Shown: positions 1 through 5,236 of the stretch, piece after piece
Layout: each line of letters starts with the position of its first letter
How positions within the stretch are numbered: the stretch's first letter is position 1
Assembly: GCA_041649335.1 (NCBI GenBank)
Contig: JBAZNF010000031.1
Coordinates: 1 to 7,877 of the forward strand
Direction: 5' to 3'
DNA length: 7,877 nucleotides
Source: JBAYGJ01 sp041649335
Lineage (GTDB): Bacteria; Patescibacteriota; Patescibacteriia; UBA10025; JAHIVO01
Notes under the pieces: generated by a model
What the model saw: the letters and a program-made list of their open reading frames with translations, nothing else
Databases searched by the model: none
What the model was told of the DNA's origin: nothing
Program-made: the position numbers and the translations under genes

Positions 1-1279
1 TTCCCATGGCATTTGAAGGGGTGACAATATCCACCTTCATCCATGGTTCCTGTATTTTTTCGATATACGAGGGTTCAGGCAACCGCAACGGGCTGGTGAT
101 CAATATTTCGTTCTTATCAAAATTTTTATCCTTTCGTTGCCAGGCATGGACGCCGGCCTCAGTGAGCTTGATCCTGTAGCCGACTGAGGGGGCGGTGACA
201 ATTATGCGTAAATGGTATTCTCGGGCAATCCGCTCCTGAAAAATTTCCAAATGTAAAATGCCCAAGAATCCGCATCGGAACCCGAATCCGAGTGCTTCCG
301 AATGATCAGGTTCAAAAGTTAACGACGCATCGTTGAGCGACATTTTTCCGATCGCCTCCCGCAGCTCCGCGTATTCATCGCCTTCCTTGCAATAAATGCC
401 GGCGAATACCATTGGTTTCAAATGACGGTATCCCGGTAAAGGCGCACGGGCCTTATTTTTCACCAATGTCATCGTATCGCCGACACGGCAATCCTGAACT
501 TCTTTAAGACCGGTAACGACGTATCCAATTTCACCGGATTTAAGTGATTCTGTTGGCACCAATTTCGGCTTAAACATGCCGACTTCGAGGCATTCTGACT
601 GCGCCTGACTGGCCATCAGGTAAATCTGGTCTCCTTTGTTTATACAACCGGCCGTTACGCGGCCGAAGGCAATAACGCCCCGATAATCATCAAAAAAGGA
701 ATCAAAAATAAGCATTGAGAGCGGCGCTTCTTTCTCCCCGACCGGAGCGGGAATCTTTGTAATGACCCTTTTCAAGACTTCATCAACCCCCTTGCCAGTT
801 TTTGCGGATACTTCGAGGATATCTGACTCTTCACATCCTAATAGCTTGACCAGGTCATGCTTAACCAACGGGACATCAGCATTTGGCAGGTCAATTTTAT
901 TTATGACAGGTATAATCACCCGATCGAGATCCATGGCCAGATATAGGTTGGCCAGCGTCTGGGCCTCTATCCCTTGTGTAGCGTCAACCAATAAAATCGC
1001 TCCCTCGACCGCAGCCAGTGACCGCGAAACTTCATACGAAAAATCAACGTGTCCGGGAGTGTCAATCAGGTTTAGTTCATATCCGTCGTATTGCATCCGT
1101 ACCGGCTGGAGTTTTATCGTAATACCCCGTTCGCGTTCCAAGTCCATCTGATCAAGCATCTGATCCTTCATCTCCCGTTTGCTGACCGTCCCGGTCAATT
1201 CCAAAAAACGGTCAGCCAGGGTCGATTTCCCGTGATCAATATGCGCGATAATGCAAAAATTTCTGATTTTAATGCTCAT
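1..1279 (-). CDS. lepA: Elongation factor 4 (LepA), C-terminus cut by window edge
   Basis: Ribosome-associated translational GTPase that acts on stalled or mistranslocated ribosomes. About 426 codons of the usual ~600 are present; the C-terminal part lies beyond base 1. Seen in the translation: P-loop AHIDHGKST at residues 12-20, switch region RGITIKLQ near 51-58, DTPGHVDF at 73-80, NKID at 127-130 and SAK at 158-160, then the EF-Tu-like domain II and the LepA signature GFGFRCGFLG near residue 332. The ATG at 1279 gives MSIKIRNF directly before the P-loop, as in known LepA, with a weak GGGG Shine-Dalgarno 9 nt upstream. An in-frame ATG at 1303 would add eight residues and is less likely. The start lies inside the end of murJ (11-bp overlap), so translational coupling is likely. 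Identification is very secure. Confidence 0.97.
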   Translation of the reverse strand, partial: MSIKIRNFCIIAHIDHGKSTLADRFLELTGTVSKREMKDQMLDQMDLERERGITIKLQPVRMQYDGYELNLIDTPGHVDFSYEVSRSLAAVEGAILLVDATQGIEAQTLANLYLAMDLDRVIIPVINKIDLPNADVPLVKHDLVKLLGCEESDILEVSAKTGKGVDEVLKRVITKIPAPVGEKEAPLSMLIFDSFFDDYRGVIAFGRVTAGCINKGDQIYLMASQAQSECLEVGMFKPKLVPTESLKSGEIGYVVTGLKEVQDCRVGDTMTLVKNKARAPLPGYRHLKPMVFAGIYCKEGDEYAELREAIGKMSLNDASLTFEPDHSEALGFGFRCGFLGILHLEIFQERIAREYHLRIIVTAPSVGYRIKLTEAGVHAWQRKDKNFDKNEILITSPLRLPEPSYIEKIQEPWMKVDIVTPSNAMG

Positions 1280-2906
1280 TGTGCGTTGCCCCGTTCGGCT
1301 CATTTGAACCGTTACTGATCTGTTTTTTTGCCTTTTTAAGCCATTCTGATATGATCGTGATCTCGTCACACTTAAAAACTAGGGCTAATACAAGATAAAC
1401 AAATAAACCGACGCTGGCCGCTCCGATGCCCTGGATAAATACCCCGACAAACGTTTGCATATTTATCCCCAAAGCCAGGAAATATTTTGCCGCCTGGACA
1501 ATCACGCCCATTATCAAGGAAATAAAAACTATTTTAATTATCGAAAGGAATATGGCATGATCATCCAACTGGCCTAATTTCTTCCTAAGCAATAAGTACA
1601 GCAAGATCATGTTAATAAAACTGGCGATACTGAAAGCCAAGGCTAAGCCCTCGACTCCCATGAATCGTGACAATATTACCGCTCCGACAATGTCTGCTAC
1701 TAGACTGATGACGGCAACTTTGACCGGGGTTTTCGTGTCATGCCAGGCGTAAAACGAACGAGCCAGTAGCGGCACGAGACTTTGGGCGAATAATGACAAT
1801 GAAAAAAAACCAAGCGTTTGTGCGGTCAGACGCGTGTCATCCCAGTCAAATGCGCCGGTGCCGAGAACAACCCGGACGAATTGGGCACGTAATAAAATAA
1901 ACAAGACAGAAACAGGGATTACGACAAATAATATACGTCGGAAATTTTTAGAAAAATACTGGACAAACAATCCGACGTTTTTTTGCGCCGACGCTTCACT
2001 GAAATAGGGAAACGAGGCGACCGCGATCGAGACACCGAACACATTTATGGGGAAATTCTGCAAGTTATTGGCAAAGTTAAAAACAGCCACTGATCCGACA
2101 ACCAAAGTAGACCCGATTATCAGGCTGACTAGTTGGTCAACCTGCGCCACCGCCAGGCCAAAAGTCCTCGGCAGCATCAGTTTGCCGATTAGCCTGACCC
2201 CGGAATGACGCCAATTTGCCATAAATGCGTACCGATACCCGACCCGCATGACGCCGGGTAATTGCACCAGCATATGCATAGCCGCACCCAAAACGACGCC
2301 ATACGCCAGGCCGACCAGACCATATCTTGGGACCAGCCAGATAATGCCGATGATAATCCCGATATTGTACATTATCGGCGCCATGGCAAAGGCAATGTAC
2401 CGTTTAAAAGAATTAAGAATGCCGGTAAAAATATTACTGACGCCGAAAAAAATAATGGCGACAAGCATGATGCGCGTCAGATGTACGGTAGCCACCTGCT
2501 TGTCCTGAGAAAAACCGGGGGCGATAAGCGGCATAATCACCGGCGCGAAAATATAAAAGACAATGCCAAAAACTACCAATCCGATAAGTAAAATATTCAA
2601 TAATGAATTTACCAACGCCCATGCTTCCGCTTTCTGTTCCGGATGTTCTTTGGCGCGCTGCAAATACTCAACAAATACGGGTATAAAGGCCGCAGATAAT
2701 GCGCCAAGTATCAAGACGTTGAATATCAGGTCAGGTATCCTGAATGCCGCGTAATAGATATCCAGATCGTTACCTGCGCCAAAATGTGAGGCCAGTAGCC
2801 TATCCCTGACCAATCCAAAAACCCGGCTCGTGATAGAAGCCAGGGCGATAATGATTGCCCCACCGGCAATCGTAGTGGTAAGTCTATGCCAAATCTTTGA
2901 CCACAT
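1269..2906 (-). CDS. murJ: MurJ/MviN-family lipid II flippase
   Basis: Polytopic inner-membrane protein of the MOP superfamily that flips the peptidoglycan precursor lipid II outward. It is 545 aa, close to the family norm, hydrophobic throughout with roughly 14 membrane segments and a short charged C-terminal tail. Family motifs seen: SRVFGLVRD (27-35), FGAGNDLDIYYAAFRIPD (42-59), GALSAAFIPVF (68-78), NFPINVFGVSIA (284-295) and DTKTPVKVA in the C-terminal half. By my alignment, E. coli R18, R24 and D39 are kept (R28, R34, D49), but R52 is F62, R53 is N63, E57 is L67 and R270 is N281. The function call is therefore by family, and mechanism or substrate may differ. No Shine-Dalgarno precedes the ATG and the promoter lies directly upstream. 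It is first in an operon with lepA, which it overlaps. Confidence 0.93.
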   Translation of the reverse strand: MWSKIWHRLTTTIAGGAIIIALASITSRVFGLVRDRLLASHFGAGNDLDIYYAAFRIPDLIFNVLILGALSAAFIPVFVEYLQRAKEHPEQKAEAWALVNSLLNILLIGLVVFGIVFYIFAPVIMPLIAPGFSQDKQVATVHLTRIMLVAIIFFGVSNIFTGILNSFKRYIAFAMAPIMYNIGIIIGIIWLVPRYGLVGLAYGVVLGAAMHMLVQLPGVMRVGYRYAFMANWRHSGVRLIGKLMLPRTFGLAVAQVDQLVSLIIGSTLVVGSVAVFNFANNLQNFPINVFGVSIAVASFPYFSEASAQKNVGLFVQYFSKNFRRILFVVIPVSVLFILLRAQFVRVVLGTGAFDWDDTRLTAQTLGFFSLSLFAQSLVPLLARSFYAWHDTKTPVKVAVISLVADIVGAVILSRFMGVEGLALAFSIASFINMILLYLLLRKKLGQLDDHAIFLSIIKIVFISLIMGVIVQAAKYFLALGINMQTFVGVFIQGIGAASVGLFVYLVLALVFKCDEITIISEWLKKAKKQISNGSNEPNGATHNEH

Positions 2907-2915
2907 GGTGCAGAG

Positions 2916-2944
2916 ATTATACCAATTTTCCCCTCTTTTCGCAA
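2916..2944 (-). promoter_or_regulatory. Sigma-70-type promoter of murJ-lepA
   Basis: On the minus strand, TTGCGA (2939-2944) is followed by a 17-nt spacer and a perfect TATAAT (2916-2921). Transcription would start near 2909, only about three bases before the murJ ATG at 2906. This predicts a leaderless or nearly leaderless mRNA, consistent with the lack of a Shine-Dalgarno there. Confidence 0.65.
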
Positions 2945-2949
2945 GTAGT

Positions 2950-3073
2950 ACTATTCATAATATATCATGCCTAGCCTCAGCTTCATGCCGGGTGAGGCAT
3001 ACAGCTTAGGGGAAAAGAGCGATGAGGCCGAAGTCCCGACCCTGGAAGGGACGAGCCGTAGGTGTTTCCTCAT
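2950..3073. repeat. GC-rich palindromic element between murJ promoter and upstream RNA
   Basis: This stretch is clearly richer in GC than its flanks and packed with inverted repeats. GCCTCA (2974-2979) pairs with TGAGGC (2993-2998), with an alternative pairing of ATGCC (2985-2989) to GGCAT (2996-3000) flanked by further complementary triplets. ATGAGG (3022-3027) pairs with CCTCAT (3068-3073), enclosing GTCCC (3033-3037) with GGGAC (3048-3052). The minus strand also reads as a 40-codon ORF (3073 to a TAG at 2951-2953), but it has no Shine-Dalgarno and directly follows a T-tract, so I do not call it a gene. It may be a REP-like element, a structured RNA domain or a remnant. Only one copy occurs here and I could not match it to a known riboswitch or ribozyme. 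Confidence 0.4.
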
Positions 3074-3077
3074 AACT

Positions 3078-3237
3078 AAAAAAGCTGCCGGCTACATATC
3101 GGAGAGTCTGACTACTGGATAGAAGCATTCTGATTTTTTACATCAGAACACGAGGAGAGAGATTTTTCTATACCTTTATAGCCTGTTGCTCAGCGGATCA
3201 TAGCCGACAGCTTTTTTATGCCAACTTTCGTTAGCAC
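3078..3237 (-). ncRNA. Candidate structured non-coding RNA, about 160 nt
   Basis: No plausible ORF occupies this stretch. On the minus strand a 12-bp closing stem joins 3201-3212 to 3083-3094, with one G-U pair (a C-A mismatch if read on the plus strand, so minus is favoured). It ends in a run of six T. Inside, GGTATAGAA (3166-3174) pairs with TTCTATCC (3117-3124) around one bulge, and a 7-bp hairpin TTCTGAT/ATCAGAA (3128-3134 with 3142-3148) sits at the tip. A TTGACA promoter lies just upstream. The long irregular rod of about 160 nt is reminiscent of 6S RNA topology, but I see no diagnostic sequence, so the class is unknown. Another option is a bidirectional terminator plus spacer, since the plus strand also has six T after the stem. 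Confidence 0.4.
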
Positions 3238-3243
3238 AGTGAA

Positions 3244-3271
3244 TGTATATCTATCATATTGATAATGTCAA
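3244..3271 (-). promoter_or_regulatory. Candidate promoter for the 3237-3078 RNA
   Basis: The minus strand has a perfect TTGACA (3266-3271), a 16-nt spacer and TATACA (3244-3249). Within the spacer lies an inverted repeat TATCA-ATA-TGATA that could be a repressor site. Transcription would begin near 3237, just before the structured RNA candidate. Confidence 0.45.
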
Positions 3272-3324
3272 GGTGTCTTATCCACCAATTTCAGGTGACT
3301 AGACTGATAATCATCTGGAATTAG

Positions 3325-3352
3325 GAGGCGATTGCGGAGGCGCAATCGCCTC
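3325..3352 (-). terminator. Perfect 12-bp hairpin closing the pilin operon
   Basis: Arms 3325-3336 and 3341-3352 are perfectly complementary with a four-base loop, starting 15 nt after the stop of the 3368-3766 gene. There is no T-run on either strand, so it is not a classical intrinsic terminator. It may instead protect the 3' end or act with a factor. I see nothing coding between it and the promoter at 3271. Confidence 0.5.
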
Positions 3353-3367
3353 AAGGTTTGGAATGTT

Positions 3368-3766
3368 CTATCGTGCTTGATTAACACGATTGAACACATC
3401 CAGTGGCAACGAGAGTAAACCTACAGTATCAGCCCTGTTTTCAAAGAAACTTCGGTGATTACGGATAACTCTCGTAACAAGGCATTGAGAATTCCCGGAT
3501 ACGAGTTTGAGCTTTATACCGGGAAAACTCCCTTGGGTGACGGTATCAGTGTCATGGGTCGCCTTGAACTCAACAGAATCCAGAATGATAACCCCCGATG
3601 TCTGTCCGGAACTGTCCGCAAGGTACGTCGCTGAGAGGTACCCGATTTCATCAACCTGATATACTCCGGCGACATGCTCTTCGGATTTTACGGTCGACTG
3701 CTGGATGACCACCATAGCTACCAATAGACCGAAGAGCGTGAACAGAACGATCCGAATTGCTTTCAT
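3368..3766 (-). CDS. Membrane-anchored secreted protein of unknown function
   Basis: 132 aa. One hydrophobic segment at residues 4-21 after a short basic start (MKAIR) looks like a signal anchor or uncleaved signal peptide, and the remainder is hydrophilic and probably extracellular. There is no lipobox and only one cysteine (C95). The beta-rich, T/D/S-rich middle (residues 58-90) resembles pilus-associated domains in character only. The start is supported by a perfect AAGGAGG at 3771-3777, four bases upstream. It follows the pilin-like gene by 23 bp in the same direction, so the two are almost certainly cotranscribed and may be assembled or secreted together. I do not recognise a family. Both proteins carry a short run of the form V-I/V-I-(L)-D-S, perhaps convergent, perhaps a shared fold. 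Confidence 0.82.
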   Translation of the reverse strand: MKAIRIVLFTLFGLLVAMVVIQQSTVKSEEHVAGVYQVDEIGYLSATYLADSSGQTSGVIILDSVEFKATHDTDTVTQGSFPGIKLKLVSGNSQCLVTRVIRNHRSFFENRADTVGLLSLPLDVFNRVNQAR

Positions 3767-3789
3767 TGATCCTCCTTGATCTTTTTGTA

Positions 3790-4191
3790 TTATAGCAATT
3801 TCAGACTATCAATTACTACTACCGGCATGAACGAGTGGGGCTCAACAATTTTACCCCAAAACTGCACTTGCTGATAGATATCCTTATCCACCATTATATG
3901 CCATGCCGAGTCCGCCGGCACGATTTCCAGGCACAAAACCTGGCTCGTGTCGGGATATAGCATAAACGGATGCTCGAAGCAGGCCACCACGCCGGTCGAA
4001 TCGTTAAAGTTCGGACCAACACTGGTTACTGTTGCCTCTGCTGTGAAATCAAGACTTGTCGGATTCGGTTTCTGGATCACCGATAGCGACGCGTACCCGA
4101 CTGTGAAAATGAGGGCAAGGATCACTATGGCAATTACCACTTCCAGAATCGTGAAGCCGCCATTTCCTCTGTATGATTTGGTTTCTAACAC
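3790..4191 (-). CDS. Type IV pilin-like protein (prepilin N-terminus)
   Basis: 133 aa. The N-terminus has a class III prepilin signal: a 12-residue leader ending in glycine, then F13 and E17 (the +5 glutamate) in GFTILEVVIAI, and a hydrophobic helix to about residue 38. Prepilin peptidase would cut after G12 and methylate F13. The soluble part is short (about 95 residues) with C71 and C87 placed for a possible disulfide loop, so this is a small pilin, minor pilin or pseudopilin. The GTG start is chosen because a perfect AAGGAGG lies five bases upstream (4197-4203). It is first of a two-gene unit with the 3368-3766 gene. No pilus assembly genes (ATPase, platform protein, peptidase) are in the window, so they must lie elsewhere. 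Confidence 0.88.
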   Translation of the reverse strand: MLETKSYRGNGGFTILEVVIAIVILALIFTVGYASLSVIQKPNPTSLDFTAEATVTSVGPNFNDSTGVVACFEHPFMLYPDTSQVLCLEIVPADSAWHIMVDKDIYQQVQFWGKIVEPHSFMPVVVIDSLKLL

Positions 4192-4202
4192 TACTACCTC
4201 CT

Positions 4203-4238
4203 TGTAAAGTTTACACTATTTGTTTTTCTTTTTTTCAA
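4203..4238 (-). promoter_or_regulatory. Possible pilin promoter with overlapping palindrome
   Basis: The minus strand reads TTGAAA (4233-4238), a 17-nt spacer, then TGTAAA (4210-4215), a moderate promoter match. The -10 forms half of an exact palindrome TGTAAA-C-TTTACA (4203-4215) that also touches the Shine-Dalgarno. A protein bound there would block both transcription and translation. The promoter call is tentative. Confidence 0.35.
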
Positions 4239-4264
4239 TTCACAATTACCACCATTATGACCTG

Positions 4265-4326
4265 AAAAAAGGAGGGGACGGACTGTTGTAGGAGCAACAC
4301 ATAACAGGGAAATACAGTCTCGTCCC
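4265..4326 (-). terminator. Intrinsic terminator before the pilin operon
   Basis: The arm GGGACG-A-GACTGT (4326-4314) pairs with ACAGTC-CGTCCC (4286-4275): 12 pairs with one bulged A. Then come four bases and a run of six T (4270-4265). The loop holds a second, competing hairpin TGTTG/CAACA (4299-4284). It ends transcription of whatever lies upstream about 74 bp before the pilin start codon. Confidence 0.6.
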
Positions 4327-4444
4327 GATATTTGGCGTCCCTTCTGGCGTTTTTAAGCCATTGCCCGTTCCTCCGTTGTTTGAAGTACTTAGACAACCCT
4401 CACCACTATGGCTTCCCTGCCATCGACAGGTACGGGGTTGGGAC
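4265..4444 (-). ncRNA. Structured leader RNA upstream of the pilin operon (riboswitch- or attenuator-like)
   Basis: Reading the minus strand from 4444: GTCCC (4444-4440) can close on GGGAC (4341-4337). Inside it AACCC (4439-4435) pairs with GGGTT (4399-4395), enclosing ACC/GGT and the hairpin ATGGC/GCCAT (4423-4419 with 4412-4408). A small hairpin TGGC/GCCA follows (4360-4357 with 4348-4345). The 3' end is an intrinsic terminator. Because GGGACG occurs twice, in the closing helix and in the terminator 5' arm, two mutually exclusive folds are possible, as expected for a switch. A long ORF crosses this stretch (4533-4255) but starts at a TTG without a Shine-Dalgarno and is rejected. It matches no riboswitch class I know. 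Confidence 0.45.
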
Positions 4445-4472
4445 AAACTTATAAAGGTTCCATTCCTCATTT

Positions 4473-4505
4473 CAGCACATATCAGCACCTGATCGATATG
4501 CGCTG
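4473..4505. repeat. Hairpin repeat, copy A (11-bp stem, 11-nt loop)
   Basis: On the minus strand CAGCGCATATC, an 11-nt loop containing CAGGTG, then GATATGTGCTG. All 11 positions pair, the fifth as G-U. It has the same size, loop core and G-U position as copy B at 4951-4983. It lies 64 bp after the 59-aa gene and 28 bp before the structured leader. Between it and that gene is another inverted repeat, TCTTCACC (4546-4553) with GGTGAAGA (4515-4522). Confidence 0.65.
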
Positions 4506-4568
4506 GAAAGAGTTGGTGAAGAAGAATCGCCAAATTGACTTTTCCTCTTCACCATATGTGGTACTCAC

Positions 4569-4748
4569 TTACTTCATTAATGAGCATAAGATGATTATCG
4601 CAATGCCGCAGATTATCAGGACCGAATCCACTACCTTGTCTACTTTATTTCCCTTGGAATAAAGGTTGACGTACAGTGAAAGCGCTCCTAAAAATAATAC
4701 GACACCGCCAATTATCTGCCCTATCGTGGCATAGATGAAATCATACAT
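4569..4748 (-). CDS. 59-aa small protein with two membrane segments
   Basis: ATG at 4748, TAA at 4569-4571. Hydrophobic segments at about residues 8-28 and 42-57 are joined by a short loop with K32, K35 and K38, so by the positive-inside rule the loop should face the cytoplasm. GAGG lies five bases before the start and overlaps the stop of the 45-aa gene, leaving a 7-bp gap; the two genes are cotranscribed and probably translationally coupled. Codon use and hydrophobic periodicity support a real protein. I do not recognise a family. Small two-helix membrane proteins include toxins, holins and regulators of membrane enzymes, and nothing here selects among these. Confidence 0.72.
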   Translation of the reverse strand: MYDFIYATIGQIIGGVVLFLGALSLYVNLYSKGNKVDKVVDSVLIICGIAIIILCSLMK

Positions 4749-4755
4749 ATAAACC

Positions 4756-4893
4756 TCACTTTTCTGTTTCTCCGATATATAAGGAGACTAGTGATCCGTC
4801 TTTGTCCGCCAATGGGCGGACGACGGACCAGGTATCAGGTCCAGTTGGCTTCCAGTTATGCACCGGAAATCTACTGTCCCAATTGATACCCAT
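4756..4893 (-). CDS. 45-aa small hydrophilic protein, first of a two-gene unit
   Basis: ATG at 4893, TGA at 4756-4758. A perfect AAGGAGG (4901-4907) seven bases upstream fixes this start; a longer frame from a TTG at 4956 is rejected because it runs through the hairpin repeat and the ribosome site. The product is soluble and rich in aromatic and charged residues (W5, W14, W22, Y39; acidic and basic residues mixed), with the segment RFPVHNW at 8-14. No signal peptide, membrane helix or cysteine. The RFPVHNW coding stretch recurs in the decayed copy at 5158-5021. Function unknown. Its pairing with a small membrane protein suggests the two act together, but this is inference. Confidence 0.7.
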   Translation of the reverse strand: MGINWDSRFPVHNWKPTGPDTWSVVRPLADKDGSLVSLYIGETEK

Positions 4894-4950
4894 ATCTAGC
4901 CCTCCTTGTATCTCGGAGAAGCATGGGTTGTAAAGAGCGGCTCCTTTTTT

Positions 4951-4983
4951 CAGCAAACATTCACACCTGGCAAATGTTCGCTG
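4951..4983. repeat. Hairpin repeat, copy B (11-bp stem, 11-nt loop)
   Basis: On the minus strand CAGCGAACATT, an 11-nt loop containing CAGGTG, then AATGTTTGCTG, with all 11 positions paired and the fifth as G-U. Compared with copy A, stem pairs 6, 8 and 11 differ by compensatory double changes (A-U to C-G, C-G to U-A, U-A to C-G). Similarity extends outside the stem: CCA-CT-TTTC before it and GAAA after it. It sits between the decayed copy and the ribosome site of the 45-aa gene. Confidence 0.65.
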
Positions 4984-5020
4984 GAAAAAGATGGCAATAT
5001 TACTAATTACCTGCTACGGA

Positions 5021-5158
5021 TTACCTGTTTCTGTATCTAACGAACGGATCTGGAGACGACGGACGCGGCTTTGCCCCGAAAGGCACCGAGTCAGGCCTGG
5101 CCAGTGAGCGCTCCCAGTTATGCACCGGAAAAGCTTACCGATCCTGGCCCTTTATCAT
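5021..5158 (-). pseudogene. Decayed paralogue of the 45-aa gene
   Basis: From an ATG at 5158 preceded by GGAGG, the frame spans 46 codons including the final TAA, exactly the length of the 45-aa gene, but codon 8 is TAA. After that stop it reads FPVHNW in the same frame, from an 18-nt stretch of DNA (TTTCCGGTGCATAACTGG) identical to the intact gene. Further matches (GTCCGTCGTC, AGAAACAG) occur in order but in a shifted frame, so there are indels as well as the stop. Its distance from the Shine-Dalgarno is also short (two bases). Most likely a dead duplicate. A short regulatory ORF or a translated fragment after the stop is possible but unsupported. Confidence 0.55.
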
Positions 5159-5200
5159 CCCCTCCATATCTATTCGTTTATATAGGTATAATCTAGCAAC

Positions 5201-5236
5201 AAAAAACGGGCTGCTTTTGAGAAGAGTCCGCTTTTT
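5201..5236. terminator. Terminator hairpin, possibly bidirectional
   Basis: Arms 5207-5212 and 5225-5230 form a six-pair stem extended by CTT/AAG (5214-5216 with 5222-5224), with a five-base loop. On the minus strand six T follow directly (5206-5201), although one pair becomes A-C. On the plus strand that pair is G-U and five T follow (5232-5236). It can end the RNA started at the 5379-5407 promoter. Confidence 0.55.

Noticed and set aside
762..1318. Plus-strand frames over lepA
   Set aside because: They are shadows of the well-conserved lepA reading frame.
2248..2944. Several 60-110 codon frames inside murJ on both strands
   Set aside because: They overlap the conserved MurJ frame and show no own start signals.
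3021..3032. Hammerhead-like string GATGAGGCCGAA
   Set aside because: The conserved CUGANGA and GAAA core with its three stems is not present.
3053..3060. GAGCCGTA resembling the start of a group II intron domain V
   Set aside because: The matching 3' strand and the bulged hairpin of domain V do not follow, and there is no intron-encoded protein.
4255..4533. 92-codon minus-strand frame
   Set aside because: It starts at a TTG with no Shine-Dalgarno, crosses hairpin copy A and the structured leader, and ends beyond the terminator; its composition is unlike a protein.
4408..4662. 84-codon plus-strand frame
   Set aside because: It is antisense to the 59-aa gene and hairpin copy A, with no ribosome site.
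4756..4956. 66-codon version of the 45-aa gene
   Set aside because: The upstream TTG lies inside the hairpin repeat, while a perfect ribosome site marks the ATG at 4893.
4473..4983. Integron attC sites
   Set aside because: The hairpins lack the GTTRRRY core and the asymmetric paired boxes of attC, and no integrase is present.
4473..4983. CRISPR array
   Set aside because: There are only two diverged copies separated by genes, with no regular spacers and no cas genes.
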